From JAVBMB01 sp031552995 (GTDB lineage Bacteria; Bacillota; Clostridia; Oscillospirales; Butyricicoccaceae), in NCBI GenBank assembly GCA_031552995.1, contig JAVBMB010000080.1, forward strand, positions 1 to 64,000: 64,000 bases of DNA, written 5' to 3'. This document shows, in pieces, positions 8,594 through 17,635 of the stretch. The notes beneath the pieces were generated by a model. That model saw only the letters and a program-made list of their open reading frames with translations, ran no database searches and had not been told where the DNA came from. Numbering within the stretch: position 1 is the stretch's first letter; every line of letters begins with the position of its first letter. The position numbers and the translations under genes were made by a program.

Positions 8594-8848
8594 ATCTCCA
8601 ACCCCTTGCTCTGTGTTTTGTGCTGCATGCCAAGAAGGTGAAGCGTAACGCGAAAACGCATCATTTCCAAGCGTCGCCCGTCTTTACCGGCGGCGCCTTG
8701 GCGCTTCATGCAAATATTTAAAGCCATTTTATCATATTATTGCGGAAAGATAAAGAAAAAATACTTGTCAGACATACAAATTTCGTATCAATTTTCGCGG
8801 TATTTTAGGTGTTTGAGCAACAAAATCACCAAAAACAGTGTTTGAGGC

Positions 8849-9643
8849 TTACGGCTCAGGCACCCCGCTTAGTGCGTTAATCATAAACACGCCCGCGTCG
8901 GTTTCGACGACCCATACAGGCGAGGCGTACATACCGCGCCCCGCCGCGGTGAGTATATGATACGCCGGCTCTATCGAGAGAACGGCGTTGATATTCGCTG
9001 CTGCGAGCCAATCGCCAAGCTTTATCACAAGCTCGGCGCGCGAAATCGAACGCTCTTCGCTTCTCCACTGTGTCGATATCAGCCAGCGGCCGGTGATTTT
9101 CAGCCTTCCGTTTGACACGGCGCAAGTCAGCGAGTATCTCGGCGCCGCAAAGCCGTCGCGCGTCTGCGGCACGCTGTATGAGCCGAGCGCATTTGTTTCA
9201 ACCTCGGACGCGATTGACAGTCCCGCCTCGGTCAGAAGCTTTTTCACCCCTTCTGCGTCCGCGGCGGATATGTCGTCCAGCGCGGCTTCAAGCTCTATCT
9301 CACCCGCGCTGCGGATGACGGCGCTTCCCCGCCGGCCGGTGTATTCGATTATTCCGCCGCCGGCGTCGCGGGATGTCGTATCATCACCGAGCAGCTTTTG
9401 CGCAAACGCAAGCTCCGCCGCGGCGTCGCGCGGTACGATATATGAGTACATCCTCTCCGGCAGGGCAAGTATCATGCCGGATGACAGCCCGTATCCGGCG
9501 CCGACGAGGCGCAGCGCCGTTTCTATCGCGTCGCGCTCCGTACTTATCCTGTTGCCGAACTGGATGTATATATTGTACCCAAGCAGCAAATCTGTCACCA
9601 GCAGCAGGGCGATGAGTATCGACTTGACCCGTTTCCAATCCAC
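8849..9643 (-). CDS. yycI: WalRK regulatory protein YycI
   Basis: A 264-residue protein with the characteristic YycI start MDWKRVKSILIALLLVTDLLLGYNIY: a short cytoplasmic tip, one membrane helix (about 8-24), and an extracytoplasmic domain. It begins with GTG immediately after the yycH TGA stop, so the two are coupled. In Bacilli, YycH and YycI form a membrane complex with WalK that modulates its kinase activity; the same role is inferred here. The C-terminal part (GMYASPVWVVETDAGVFMINALSG) resembles the beta-rich end of the family. Confidence 0.85.
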   Translation of the reverse strand: MDWKRVKSILIALLLVTDLLLGYNIYIQFGNRISTERDAIETALRLVGAGYGLSSGMILALPERMYSYIVPRDAAAELAFAQKLLGDDTTSRDAGGGIIEYTGRRGSAVIRSAGEIELEAALDDISAADAEGVKKLLTEAGLSIASEVETNALGSYSVPQTRDGFAAPRYSLTCAVSNGRLKITGRWLISTQWRSEERSISRAELVIKLGDWLAAANINAVLSIEPAYHILTAAGRGMYASPVWVVETDAGVFMINALSGVPEP

Positions 9644-10918
9644 TCACTTACCCCCTGTCAAAAAGCCGACGACAGGCGCGGCTACACCGTTGCCCACAGT
9701 GTAATATATGCCTACGCGACCTGTACCGACGGAGGCGTACTGCATATAGTGCATCTCAAGCACGTCATCCAGCGCCTGAAGCGCATGCGGGCGCACAGTT
9801 ATAGAACGCACGACGCCGTTTTGAATAACCGCCAATGCAGGACGTCTGTCGAGGCCTATTTTTCGTCCGCCTACAAGCAGCTCGAACCCCAGGTAATAGC
9901 TGTCGCTCGCGGCATCATAACTGAAATAGTCGAGGCTGAGCTTACCCGGCCCCGCTGCTGCGGCGGTCCACACATTGTTGACAATAGAGCGGACATACTC
10001 GCATACAAGCACGCTGTATTCGTTTGAGCCCGGCAGATACACTTCATCTGCCGGCACCGGTTTTTCGGTCGACGACAGGCTCAGCGACCCGTCTGGCAGG
10101 GCACAAAGCGAGCTGTCTCCCTCGATATACTCGACGCTGCCGCTACCGCTGACATAAAACCTGGCAAAAAACGGCCGCAGCGTAAACGCTTCGAGCACAG
10201 ATGCCGGAACCTCGCCCGCCGACGCGTAATCGACGGTCTCCACGCTGTAAAGCGGCAGCGCGTCGGACGCCGGATAGACGAGCTGGTCACACTCAATCCG
10301 CGAGAACCTGTCGTCGTCTACGGCAAAAAACGCGTTCACCGTGAAAGCCTGGTCGCACGCCTCTTTAAGGCGCACGGGGCTTGCGTTTGTCTCGAACACC
10401 CAGTACATCCCGTCACCGTCATAAAACGCCAGCTTAACTTTGTTGCCGACCAGCGCAATGACCGCGCTTTTAAGCGGCTGCTCGTGCCCCAGATAATCCG
10501 CCCCTGCCCATGCGCGGTGCAGAAATGCCGGGAGGTAGCTGTCAAAGCTCATGTAGATTGCGGGGTAGCTGAGCATAGACATGAATGTGTCTCTGTCTAT
10601 AGGCGTCATCGCGGACGACGAGCCGAATGCCTCGTCATACACACCCTGCACCGCCAGACGCACGGCGTCATACTCGTCGGCGCTCCACGCCGCGCACACG
10701 CCGTTTTCGCCGACAAGCGCAATCTCGGCCGGCAGTGCCGCCGCAACCGGCAGCGCTTCGTACACCGGCACTTCAAGCCGCGGGCCGGAAAACAGCCCCG
10801 TTATGTAGCCGACGACACCTGTGCCCTCCTGCACTCCCATCGTGATTGACAGCGTGATAAGCGGAATCATCGCGGCAAGCAGCAATATAATGACGCCTGT
10901 CTTGATTTTTTCAAGCAT
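9644..10918 (-). CDS. yycH: WalRK regulatory protein YycH
   Basis: A 424-residue protein with one N-terminal membrane helix (about 8-28) and a large extracytoplasmic region, in the YycH position between walK and yycI. The first ATG inside the frame, at 10918, overlaps the walK stop by 8 bases and starts just before the anchor (MLEKIKTGVIILLLAA); a longer frame would place 27 unlikely residues before it. Similarity to Bacilli YycH is not obvious by eye apart from topology and order, so the name rests mainly on synteny with yycI and walK. Confidence 0.78.
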   Translation of the reverse strand: MLEKIKTGVIILLLAAMIPLITLSITMGVQEGTGVVGYITGLFSGPRLEVPVYEALPVAAALPAEIALVGENGVCAAWSADEYDAVRLAVQGVYDEAFGSSSAMTPIDRDTFMSMLSYPAIYMSFDSYLPAFLHRAWAGADYLGHEQPLKSAVIALVGNKVKLAFYDGDGMYWVFETNASPVRLKEACDQAFTVNAFFAVDDDRFSRIECDQLVYPASDALPLYSVETVDYASAGEVPASVLEAFTLRPFFARFYVSGSGSVEYIEGDSSLCALPDGSLSLSSTEKPVPADEVYLPGSNEYSVLVCEYVRSIVNNVWTAAAAGPGKLSLDYFSYDAASDSYYLGFELLVGGRKIGLDRRPALAVIQNGVVRSITVRPHALQALDDVLEMHYMQYASVGTGRVGIYYTVGNGVAAPVVGFLTGGK

Positions 10919-12692
10919 GGCTCTCACCGCCGGCATGCGCAGCATTATCTCTCGGGAAAATGACCGTGACACGGCTGCCCTTGCCAAGCTCGCTGTCAAA
11001 CGTTATCTCGCCGCCATGGCTTTCGACAATTTCGCGCGCGATGGACAGGCCCATACCGGTGCCGCCGCTCTCTCGCGAACGTGCTTTGTCGACACGGTAA
11101 AACCGCTCGAACACACGCGGAATGTCTTCCGCGGGCACGCCGATGCCGGTGTCCTCCACGACAATGTAGACGCTGCTGTCATTCCAGCCGCCCGATATGG
11201 TGATTGAACCGTTCGGCTTGTTGTATTTAACGGCGTTAGAAATAATATTTATCAGCACCTGTTCGATGCGCTCGCGGTCGGCATAGATATGTGGCATCCT
11301 GCCGGGCATTGTCTCGGTGATGGTTATGCTTTGATTCTTTGCTGTAATCTCCATTGACCGCTGAGCCTCAAGCGCCAGAGCGCGCAAATCCATGCGCTCC
11401 ATCTTCATCTCCATCCGGTTGTAATCAAGGCGCGACAGCGTCAGCAGGTCCTTGACTATCCTTGTCATGCGGTCGGCCTCGCCGCAAACAACGCCCAGAA
11501 ACTGACGCTCGGTCTCCTTATCGATGTCCTCGATTGTGAGCAGCGTCTCGGTGTATCCCTTTATATTCGTCAGCGGCGTGCGAAGCTCGTGCGAGACATT
11601 GGCGACAAACTCGCGGCGCGACTGGTCAAGCTTGCGCTCCTCCGTTATATCGTGCAGCACAGCCATTACGCCGGGGTCGCGCTCGCCGACATTTATCGGG
11701 GCAAGCAGTATTTTAAGTATCCTGTTCTTTGCGGCATAATCTACCTCGAACAGGCGGTTATCGTCATTAAAATCGGCTTCGTCGACCTGAATATTCGGAA
11801 AAATATCGGCGTACAGCATGCCAAGCCCTACATCGCGCCCAAGCATACGCCTGGCCGCCGGGTTTACGTGCAGCAGCCTGCCGGCGCTGTCGAACGCGAC
11901 GACGCCGTCCGCCATGTGGAGAAACAAAGTGTTGAGCTTGTCGCGCTCGCTCTCGGCCTCGTGCAGCGTCGATTCAAGCACTTCAGACATCTCATTGAAC
12001 GTCTGCGTCAGCACTCCGATTTCGTCAGTGGAATATATTTCCGGCCTTGCGCCAAAATCGCCCGAGGCTATTTTGGCCGCCTGCTCCGTCAGGCGCTCGA
12101 CTGGGTTTGTGATTGTCTTTGACAGCAAAAAGCTGAAAAGAACCGAGGCTACAAGGCCAAACAGCATCGAGCGGATTATGCTTGTGAACAGGTTAAGCGT
12201 GATGCTCGACAGCTCATCCTTGCTGTCCATGACGCCGACGACGTATTTCACCTGTCCGCCGACGCGTACTGGCGTCGCGGCGTCGAAGTACGGGCTCATG
12301 CGGTCGACGCCGACATAGCCGCTCTCGCCCTCCAGCGCGTTGATAATATTCGGCGTCAGCATCAGCTTTGAACGGAACGACTCATCCGATACGACGATAA
12401 ACTCGTGCGTTTGCGCATCCAGCACATAAAACGCCCTGTACGAATCGATGCCGAGGCGGGCGGAATATGTCTCCATGACCGAGCGCAGGCGCGGCGCGGC
12501 ATTCTCTCCGGCAGCCTCGCGTTCAAGCTGGGCTATAAACTCCTGCGTGAACACTCCGCGCATCTGGTCTTCAAAATCCTGAATATTGTAATCGGTCACC
12601 GAAGTCATAAGGAAGGCGCCGACAACGGCCATGACCGATATTATGAGCAGAACAAGCACGAGAACAAGCTTCATGTGCAAGCTGCGGAACAA
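10911..12692 (-). CDS. walK: Essential cell-wall sensor histidine kinase
   Basis: A 593-residue kinase with membrane helices at about 8-30 and 170-191 flanking an extracytoplasmic sensor domain, then HAMP (about 190-245), PAS (about 250-350), a HisKA domain with His368 in FVANVSHELRTPL, and a HATPase domain (N-box around 482-488, DTGIGVPAED, then GGTGMGLSIA). This architecture matches WalK. The start is a TTG with GAGGGGGG seven bases upstream. It follows walR by about 36 bases and overlaps yycH. WalK controls peptidoglycan hydrolase expression in Firmicutes; that role is inferred from orthology and neighbours. Confidence 0.93.
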   Translation of the reverse strand: MFRSLHMKLVLVLVLLIISVMAVVGAFLMTSVTDYNIQDFEDQMRGVFTQEFIAQLEREAAGENAAPRLRSVMETYSARLGIDSYRAFYVLDAQTHEFIVVSDESFRSKLMLTPNIINALEGESGYVGVDRMSPYFDAATPVRVGGQVKYVVGVMDSKDELSSITLNLFTSIIRSMLFGLVASVLFSFLLSKTITNPVERLTEQAAKIASGDFGARPEIYSTDEIGVLTQTFNEMSEVLESTLHEAESERDKLNTLFLHMADGVVAFDSAGRLLHVNPAARRMLGRDVGLGMLYADIFPNIQVDEADFNDDNRLFEVDYAAKNRILKILLAPINVGERDPGVMAVLHDITEERKLDQSRREFVANVSHELRTPLTNIKGYTETLLTIEDIDKETERQFLGVVCGEADRMTRIVKDLLTLSRLDYNRMEMKMERMDLRALALEAQRSMEITAKNQSITITETMPGRMPHIYADRERIEQVLINIISNAVKYNKPNGSITISGGWNDSSVYIVVEDTGIGVPAEDIPRVFERFYRVDKARSRESGGTGMGLSIAREIVESHGGEITFDSELGKGSRVTVIFPRDNAAHAGGESHA

Positions 12693-12728
12693 TGGGACGC
12701 CCCCCTCTCACGAGAATATTTCGCCGGG

Positions 12729-13409
12729 TTATTTTTGCAGATAGTAGCCCGCGCCGCGCTTTGTAAGGATGTACTTTGGGTTTGCGGGGTCGTCCTCCAG
12801 CTTCTCGCGCAGGCGGCGCATTGCCACGTCTATGGCGCGCAGGTCGCCGTAATAATCGTAACCCCAGACCTTTTCCATAAGCTCCTCGCGCGAGACTATA
12901 CGCCCCGGCGCGGCCAAAAAATACAGCACTATGTCGTATTCGCGCTGTGTCAGTTCAAGCGATTTGCCGCGTTTGAATATCTGCTGCAGGTCTTTGTCCA
13001 CCGTCAGCTCTCCCGCGGAACTCTCGGCCGAGGCGCCGCCCGCAGCGCCGGTTACACGCCGCATGTTCGCGCGGATGCGCGCCGTAAGCTCCTTGACCGA
13101 AAACGGCTTTGTGATATAGTCGTCGGCGCCCGCCTCAAGGCAGTGTATCTTGTCGCGCTCCTCCTCGCGGGCCGTCACCATCAGCACGGGCACATCGCTG
13201 CGCGCCCTGATGCCTGCCAGCACATCAAAGCCGCTCATCGCCGGCAGCATGACATCCAGCAGCACAAGGTCGATGCCCGGTTCGAGCGCCATGCTCAGCC
13301 CGGTCGTACCGTCATACGCCTCAAGCACCTCAAACCCTTCGTGCTTAAGGTTGAAAGCTATGATGTCGACAATGGTCTTTTCGTCCTCGATTATCAATAT
13401 CTTGCTCAT
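12729..13409 (-). CDS. walR: Response regulator WalR (OmpR family)
   Basis: A 226-residue OmpR/PhoB-type regulator. The receiver domain has Glu8-Asp9 and phospho-acceptor Asp52 (LLDVMLP), a switch Thr in MVTARE and Lys in TKPFS. The C-terminal winged helix (about 130-226) contains LTQREYDIVLYFL, LMEKVWGYDYYGD and RRLREKLEDDP, close to WalR. It starts at an ATG after GCGGAGGTG. It heads walRK-yycHI and probably regulates cell-wall turnover genes. Confidence 0.94.
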   Translation of the reverse strand: MSKILIIEDEKTIVDIIAFNLKHEGFEVLEAYDGTTGLSMALEPGIDLVLLDVMLPAMSGFDVLAGIRARSDVPVLMVTAREEERDKIHCLEAGADDYITKPFSVKELTARIRANMRRVTGAAGGASAESSAGELTVDKDLQQIFKRGKSLELTQREYDIVLYFLAAPGRIVSREELMEKVWGYDYYGDLRAIDVAMRRLREKLEDDPANPKYILTKRGAGYYLQK

Positions 13410-13462
13410 TTTAACACCTCCGCAGTGCAGCTTGGCCGGCCACGGCGACGATTATTGCCCTG

Positions 13463-13999
13463 TCAGTCCAGCAGTCCCCTCGCTTTTGCAAGAGCAAAAG
13501 CAAACACTGTTTTGCCGTCATTTATCTCTCCCGCCGCTATGAGACGCTCTAGCTCGTCAATATCGATTTCACAGCACGACAGGAACTCATCCTCATCCGG
13601 ATTTTGCGGCCCGTGCCTCTCGACTTCGGCAAAATAGACGTGAATCGCCTCACCCAGTATACCGGGACTGCCGTAGTAATCGGCCAGATGCGCGAGCGCG
13701 CCTTTGCAGGCCATTCCGGTCTCCTCCTCAAGCTCGCGCAGCGCCGCGGCTTCAGGCTTTTCATCCGCCTCCAGCTTCCCGGCCGGTATCTCGAGCAGCT
13801 CGCGCCCGACGGCGTACCTGTATTGCCGCACGAGTATGAGTCTGCGCCCCAGCCTGCCTATGACGGCAACCGCGCCGGGATGCCTGACGACCTCGCGCGT
13901 CGAGACGCGGCCGTTTTCAAGCCGCACGCTGTCGTGCGCCACGCTGATTATCTTGCCGCGAAATACAGTATCTCCGCCCAGCTTTTCCTCAAAATGCAT
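13463..13999 (-). CDS. NUDIX hydrolase, ADP-ribose pyrophosphatase type
   Basis: A 178-residue NUDIX protein with a complete box matching GX5EX7REUXEEXGU (starting GKLEADE and ending RELEEETGM). The preceding PGAVAVIG strand and LVRQYRYAVG segment are typical of ADP-ribose pyrophosphatases (NudF-like), which split ADP-ribose into AMP and ribose 5-phosphate. The ATG at 13999 follows GGAGGGCTGAA and abuts the cinA stop; the longer upstream frame reads into cinA. CinA-type enzymes also act in pyridine-nucleotide salvage, so the adjacency may reflect shared NAD metabolism. Exact substrate is not proven. Confidence 0.88.
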   Translation of the reverse strand: MHFEEKLGGDTVFRGKIISVAHDSVRLENGRVSTREVVRHPGAVAVIGRLGRRLILVRQYRYAVGRELLEIPAGKLEADEKPEAAALRELEEETGMACKGALAHLADYYGSPGILGEAIHVYFAEVERHGPQNPDEDEFLSCCEIDIDELERLIAAGEINDGKTVFAFALAKARGLLD

Positions 14000-14000
14000 T

Positions 14001-15236
14001 TCAGCCCTCCATAAGCAATTCGCGCCGCACAAGGTCAAACGCCGTGCTGGCCGCAGAGTTGCGTACGCGCGCGCGGTCGCTGCTGTATCTGCGGTTCGGT
14101 GTTATGACCTTATCGCCCGCGGCGTGCGAAATGGCGATATAAACAAGCCCAACCGGCTTGCTCTCGCTGCCGCCGCCGGGGCCGGCGATGCCTGTAACGG
14201 CTATGCCTATATCGGCATTGGACGCGGCGCGCGCGCCGCGCGCCATCTCAAGCGCGACCTGCTCGCTGACGGCTCCGTATTCTTCAAGCGTCTGCGGGCT
14301 GACGCCCAGCACATCTATTTTTGCCTGATTCGAGTATGTTATATACCCAGCACCGAAGCACTGCGACGCACCGGGGATGTCGGTAAGCCTTTTGCCTATC
14401 AGCCCGCCCGTGCAGGATTCGGCGACCGACAACGTCAAGCCGCGCGCGCACAGCCCTTTGACGACGACCTCCTCCAGCGACGAGACATCGACGCCGTAGG
14501 CGACATCGCCCAGCATCCCGAGAATCCTCGTGACGACCGGCGCGCACATGGCCCGCGCCAGCTCCGCCGTCTCGGCCCTAGCGGTGACGCGAACCTCGCA
14601 CTCGCCCTCTTTGGCGTAAGGCGCCGCCGTGACGTCGGTCAGCGTGTTCAGGTAAGGGGCCAGCTTGTCTTCCATAGCCGACTCGCCAAGGCCGAACACC
14701 TTTATATAATTAGAGGCTATTGCCCCGCCGGTTAGCTTTTGCAGATACGGAAACGCGCGGTGGCGGAACATCGGCTCGCATTCTCTGGGCGGGCCGGGAA
14801 GCATGATTACATGGCAGCCCTTTGCGAAAAACGCGCAGCCGGGCGCCGTGCCCCAGTCGTTGACGAGTACGGTGCAGCCCTCGGGCAGTATAGCTTGCTT
14901 TTCGTTGTTTGCGGTGCGCGTCGGCCCCATGCGTTCGTGCAGGCGGCGCTGCTGCTCCTCATCCGTGTACAGCTTTTTGCCGAACGCCTCGGCTATGGTC
15001 TCCTTCGTCAAATCGTCGGCCGTGGGGCCGAGGCCGCCTGTGGTTATAATGATATCGGCGCGCGAGCGCGCAATCTCCAGCGCCGAGGCGAGGCGGGCGG
15101 GATTATCCCCGCATACCGTGTGGAAATATACATTTATTCCCAGCTCACTCAGCCCCTGCGACAGCATCTGCGCATCGGTATTTGCGATTTCTCCAAGAAG
15201 AATCTCTGTCCCCACTGCGATAATCTCACATATCAT
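14001..15236 (-). CDS. cinA: CinA: MoCF-type domain plus NMN amidohydrolase domain
   Basis: About 411 residues. The N-terminal MoCF-biosynthesis-like domain begins MICEIIAVGTEILLGEI and has TTGGLGPTADDLT (about residues 65-77). The C-terminal CinA domain contains SVAESCTGGLIGKRLTD and GIAGPGGG. CinA proteins have ADP-ribose pyrophosphatase and NMN deamidase activities and are named for competence induction in some Firmicutes. GTG (15248), ATG (15245) and ATG (15236) are all possible starts; the last matches family N-termini best and no start has a strong ribosome site. It is followed directly by the NUDIX gene. Confidence 0.92.
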   Translation of the reverse strand: MICEIIAVGTEILLGEIANTDAQMLSQGLSELGINVYFHTVCGDNPARLASALEIARSRADIIITTGGLGPTADDLTKETIAEAFGKKLYTDEEQQRRLHERMGPTRTANNEKQAILPEGCTVLVNDWGTAPGCAFFAKGCHVIMLPGPPRECEPMFRHRAFPYLQKLTGGAIASNYIKVFGLGESAMEDKLAPYLNTLTDVTAAPYAKEGECEVRVTARAETAELARAMCAPVVTRILGMLGDVAYGVDVSSLEEVVVKGLCARGLTLSVAESCTGGLIGKRLTDIPGASQCFGAGYITYSNQAKIDVLGVSPQTLEEYGAVSEQVALEMARGARAASNADIGIAVTGIAGPGGGSESKPVGLVYIAISHAAGDKVITPNRRYSSDRARVRNSAASTAFDLVRRELLMEG

Positions 15237-15322
15237 AGCGAACATCACTTTCGCGGCGTGATTTCTTACCGCTTCACCCCGCCGTCATGGTGCGCAGCTG
15301 CGGCATCCGTTGCCGCGCTCTG

Positions 15323-16486
15323 TCATACAGTTATACGCTTTAATCCCTCAAACGCCTCTTGCGCCAAGGCGTCGACATCGATGAGCTCCTCCTGCCGCAG
15401 GACATTTTCAAGCCTGGGCTTTGTCTGGGGATGGCGCGGGGTGAACACGGTGCAGCAGTCCTCAAACGGCAGCACCGACGTGTCGTATGTGTCAATCTTC
15501 CGCGCGATGCGCACGATTTCCTCTTTATCCATGCCGATGACCGGACGGAACACCGGAAGCGTGCAGGCGTTGTCGGTCACGGCAATTGACTCCATCGTCT
15601 GGCTAGCCACCTGGCCAAGGCTTTCGCCGGTAATCAACGCACCGCAGTCCTGCCGCTGCGCGACCATCTGCGCGACGCGCATCATCATGCGGCGGGTTAA
15701 TATCGTCGAGTAATCCTGCTGGCATCTGTCGCGAATCTCGGTCTGCACCCGCGCAAACGGCACGGCGCTGACCGTTATGCGCCCGCACCAGCCCGAGAGC
15801 TTGCGCGCGAGCTCTACGACCTTTTCCAGAGATTCCTGCGATGTGAACGGATAGCTCTCGAAATGCACGACGGCAAGCTCAAGCCCGCGCTTTGCCATCA
15901 TGTACCCCGCCACGGGCGAATCAATGCCTCCCGACAGAAGCAGCATGGCACGCCCGTTGCTTCCGGCCGGCATCCCTCCGGCTCCCGGCATTTTGCCCCC
16001 GCTGACGAACGCGTATTGCTCGCGGACCTCGACAGTAACCGTAATCTCGGGGTCGTCCATCTTCGGGCGGCAGGCCGGGAACAAATCGTGCAGATATCCG
16101 CCTACCTCGGCGGATATCTGCGGCGACGTCATAGGAAAGCTTTTGTCAGCCCGTTTTGCCTGAACCTTGAAACTTGAGGCGCTCGCAATTGCCCCGACTA
16201 GATACTCTCCGGCTGTTTGCAGTATGGCGTCAATATTTTTTTCGCACAGCGCGGCGCGCCCGACAGTGACGACGCCGAATACCTTAAGCACGGCCTCAAG
16301 CGCCTCGTCAACGCTGCCGCCACCGCGCGGCGTAACATATATAGTCGACTGACTGGCCTGTACATCATATTCGCCAATCGGCTTAAGCCTGTAACGAAGG
16401 TTGCGCAGCAGCCGCTGCTCGAACTTCGCCCTGTTAAGCCCTTTTAACACAAGCTCGCCGCATTTGAGCAGCAGTATTTCTTTCAT
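15323..16486 (-). CDS. thiI: tRNA 4-thiouridine synthetase ThiI (rhodanese-less type)
   Basis: A 387-residue ThiI with an N-terminal ferredoxin-like/THUMP region (about 1-165) and a PP-loop ATPase domain with LLSGGIDSPVAGY. The usual C-terminal rhodanese domain of E. coli ThiI is absent, as in B. subtilis, where the adjacent NifZ cysteine desulfurase supplies persulfide directly. Here a cysteine desulfurase gene lies immediately upstream, matching that arrangement. ThiI introduces s4U8 in tRNA; a role in thiazole formation is unlikely without the rhodanese domain. Start ATG has a GGGGTGG site. Confidence 0.94.
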   Translation of the reverse strand: MKEILLLKCGELVLKGLNRAKFEQRLLRNLRYRLKPIGEYDVQASQSTIYVTPRGGGSVDEALEAVLKVFGVVTVGRAALCEKNIDAILQTAGEYLVGAIASASSFKVQAKRADKSFPMTSPQISAEVGGYLHDLFPACRPKMDDPEITVTVEVREQYAFVSGGKMPGAGGMPAGSNGRAMLLLSGGIDSPVAGYMMAKRGLELAVVHFESYPFTSQESLEKVVELARKLSGWCGRITVSAVPFARVQTEIRDRCQQDYSTILTRRMMMRVAQMVAQRQDCGALITGESLGQVASQTMESIAVTDNACTLPVFRPVIGMDKEEIVRIARKIDTYDTSVLPFEDCCTVFTPRHPQTKPRLENVLRQEELIDVDALAQEAFEGLKRITV

Positions 16487-16516
16487 CTTCCACCCCGGAT
16501 ATGCATTGATTTTTAT

Positions 16517-17635
16517 CTAGAACAGTTTATATGCGCGCTCAAGCGCGTCGAGAAGCATGTCGACATCCTGAAACGTATTATCGCTGCAAAAGCTGACGCG
16601 CAGCGCCGAATCTATTCGGCGCGGCTCAAGCTTCATCGCTGACAGCACATGAGAGCGCGCGCCCTTTTTGCACGCCGAGCCGCCGCTGACGCACACGCCC
16701 ATATCGGACAGCGCTCTCACATATACCTCGCTTTTGCCGCGCAGCGGCGAAAAGTTGACGATGTGAGGCGCAGAGTTGTTTGCGGCGTTAAGCGAGTATC
16801 CTATGCCGCGCGCGTCAAGGCCGCCCAGCAGGCGCTGCCTCAGCGCGGCGCAGTGCGCGCCGTCAGCTTCCATATGCGTGCGCCGCCAGGCACACGCGGC
16901 ACCGAACGCCGCGATTGCCGGCACGGCTTCTGTTCCCGGGCGGATACCACGCTCCTGCCCGCCGCCGAACACAAGCTGCCTCGGCTTTGCGCGGGGCGAG
17001 ACATACAGCATGCCGCAGCCCTTGATTCCGCCGAACTTATGCCCGGACATACCGGCCATGTCGACATGCGCCAGTTCAAGCGGCAGCTTCATAAAGCCCT
17101 GCACGGCGTCGAGATAAAATACGGCGTGCGGGCTTTTGGCCTTCAGGCCGGCGGCGACATCTTCATACGGCATAATTTCGCCGGTCTCGTTGTTAACAGC
17201 CTGCATGGCGACAAGAATTGTATCCGGCCTGACGGCGGAGAGTACATCCCCCGCCGATACCCCGCCGCTGCCGGGCTGCACAAACGTCACCCCGAAGCCC
17301 TGCCGCGAGAGATGCTCAAGCGTATTGAGCGTTGCGCTGTGTTCAACCGCCGTAGACACAATGTGCATCCCGTGCCTGCGGCCGGACGCTGCGGCGCTTT
17401 GCAGCGCTATTGCCGTGCTCTCGGTACAGCCCGACGTAAAGACAACGCACGAATCGTTACACCCCGCCGCAAGCGCCGCCTCGTGCCGCGCCCCTTCAAC
17501 CAGCCTTGCGGCTGCCTTGCCCACAAAATGCAGCGACGACGGGTTTCCGAAACTTGTCATCGCAGCTTTAACGGCATCAACAGCGCACGCAAGCGGCGGC
17601 GCTGTGGCGGCGCAGTCGAGATATCCTTTTATCAT
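16517..17635 (-). CDS. Cysteine desulfurase, NifZ/NifS-like partner of ThiI
   Basis: A 372-residue PLP aminotransferase-fold enzyme. The PLP lysine is in SGHKFGGIKG and the active-site cysteine in SGGSACKKGARS. It starts MIKGYLDCAATAPP, typical of IscS/NifS-like desulfurases. The ATG overlaps the glnS stop as ATGA, and thiI follows about 30 bases downstream. By analogy with B. subtilis nifZ-thiI, it most likely provides the sulfane sulfur for tRNA s4U8. A general Fe-S role cannot be excluded; no scaffold gene is nearby. Confidence 0.9.
   Translation of the reverse strand: MIKGYLDCAATAPPLACAVDAVKAAMTSFGNPSSLHFVGKAAARLVEGARHEAALAAGCNDSCVVFTSGCTESTAIALQSAAASGRRHGMHIVSTAVEHSATLNTLEHLSRQGFGVTFVQPGSGGVSAGDVLSAVRPDTILVAMQAVNNETGEIMPYEDVAAGLKAKSPHAVFYLDAVQGFMKLPLELAHVDMAGMSGHKFGGIKGCGMLYVSPRAKPRQLVFGGGQERGIRPGTEAVPAIAAFGAACAWRRTHMEADGAHCAALRQRLLGGLDARGIGYSLNAANNSAPHIVNFSPLRGKSEVYVRALSDMGVCVSGGSACKKGARSHVLSAMKLEPRRIDSALRVSFCSDNTFQDVDMLLDALERAYKLF

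Noticed and set aside
12405..13637. 410-codon plus-strand frame over walK, walR and NUDIX
   Set aside because: Shadow ORF; no ribosome site and no domain, opposite three clear genes.
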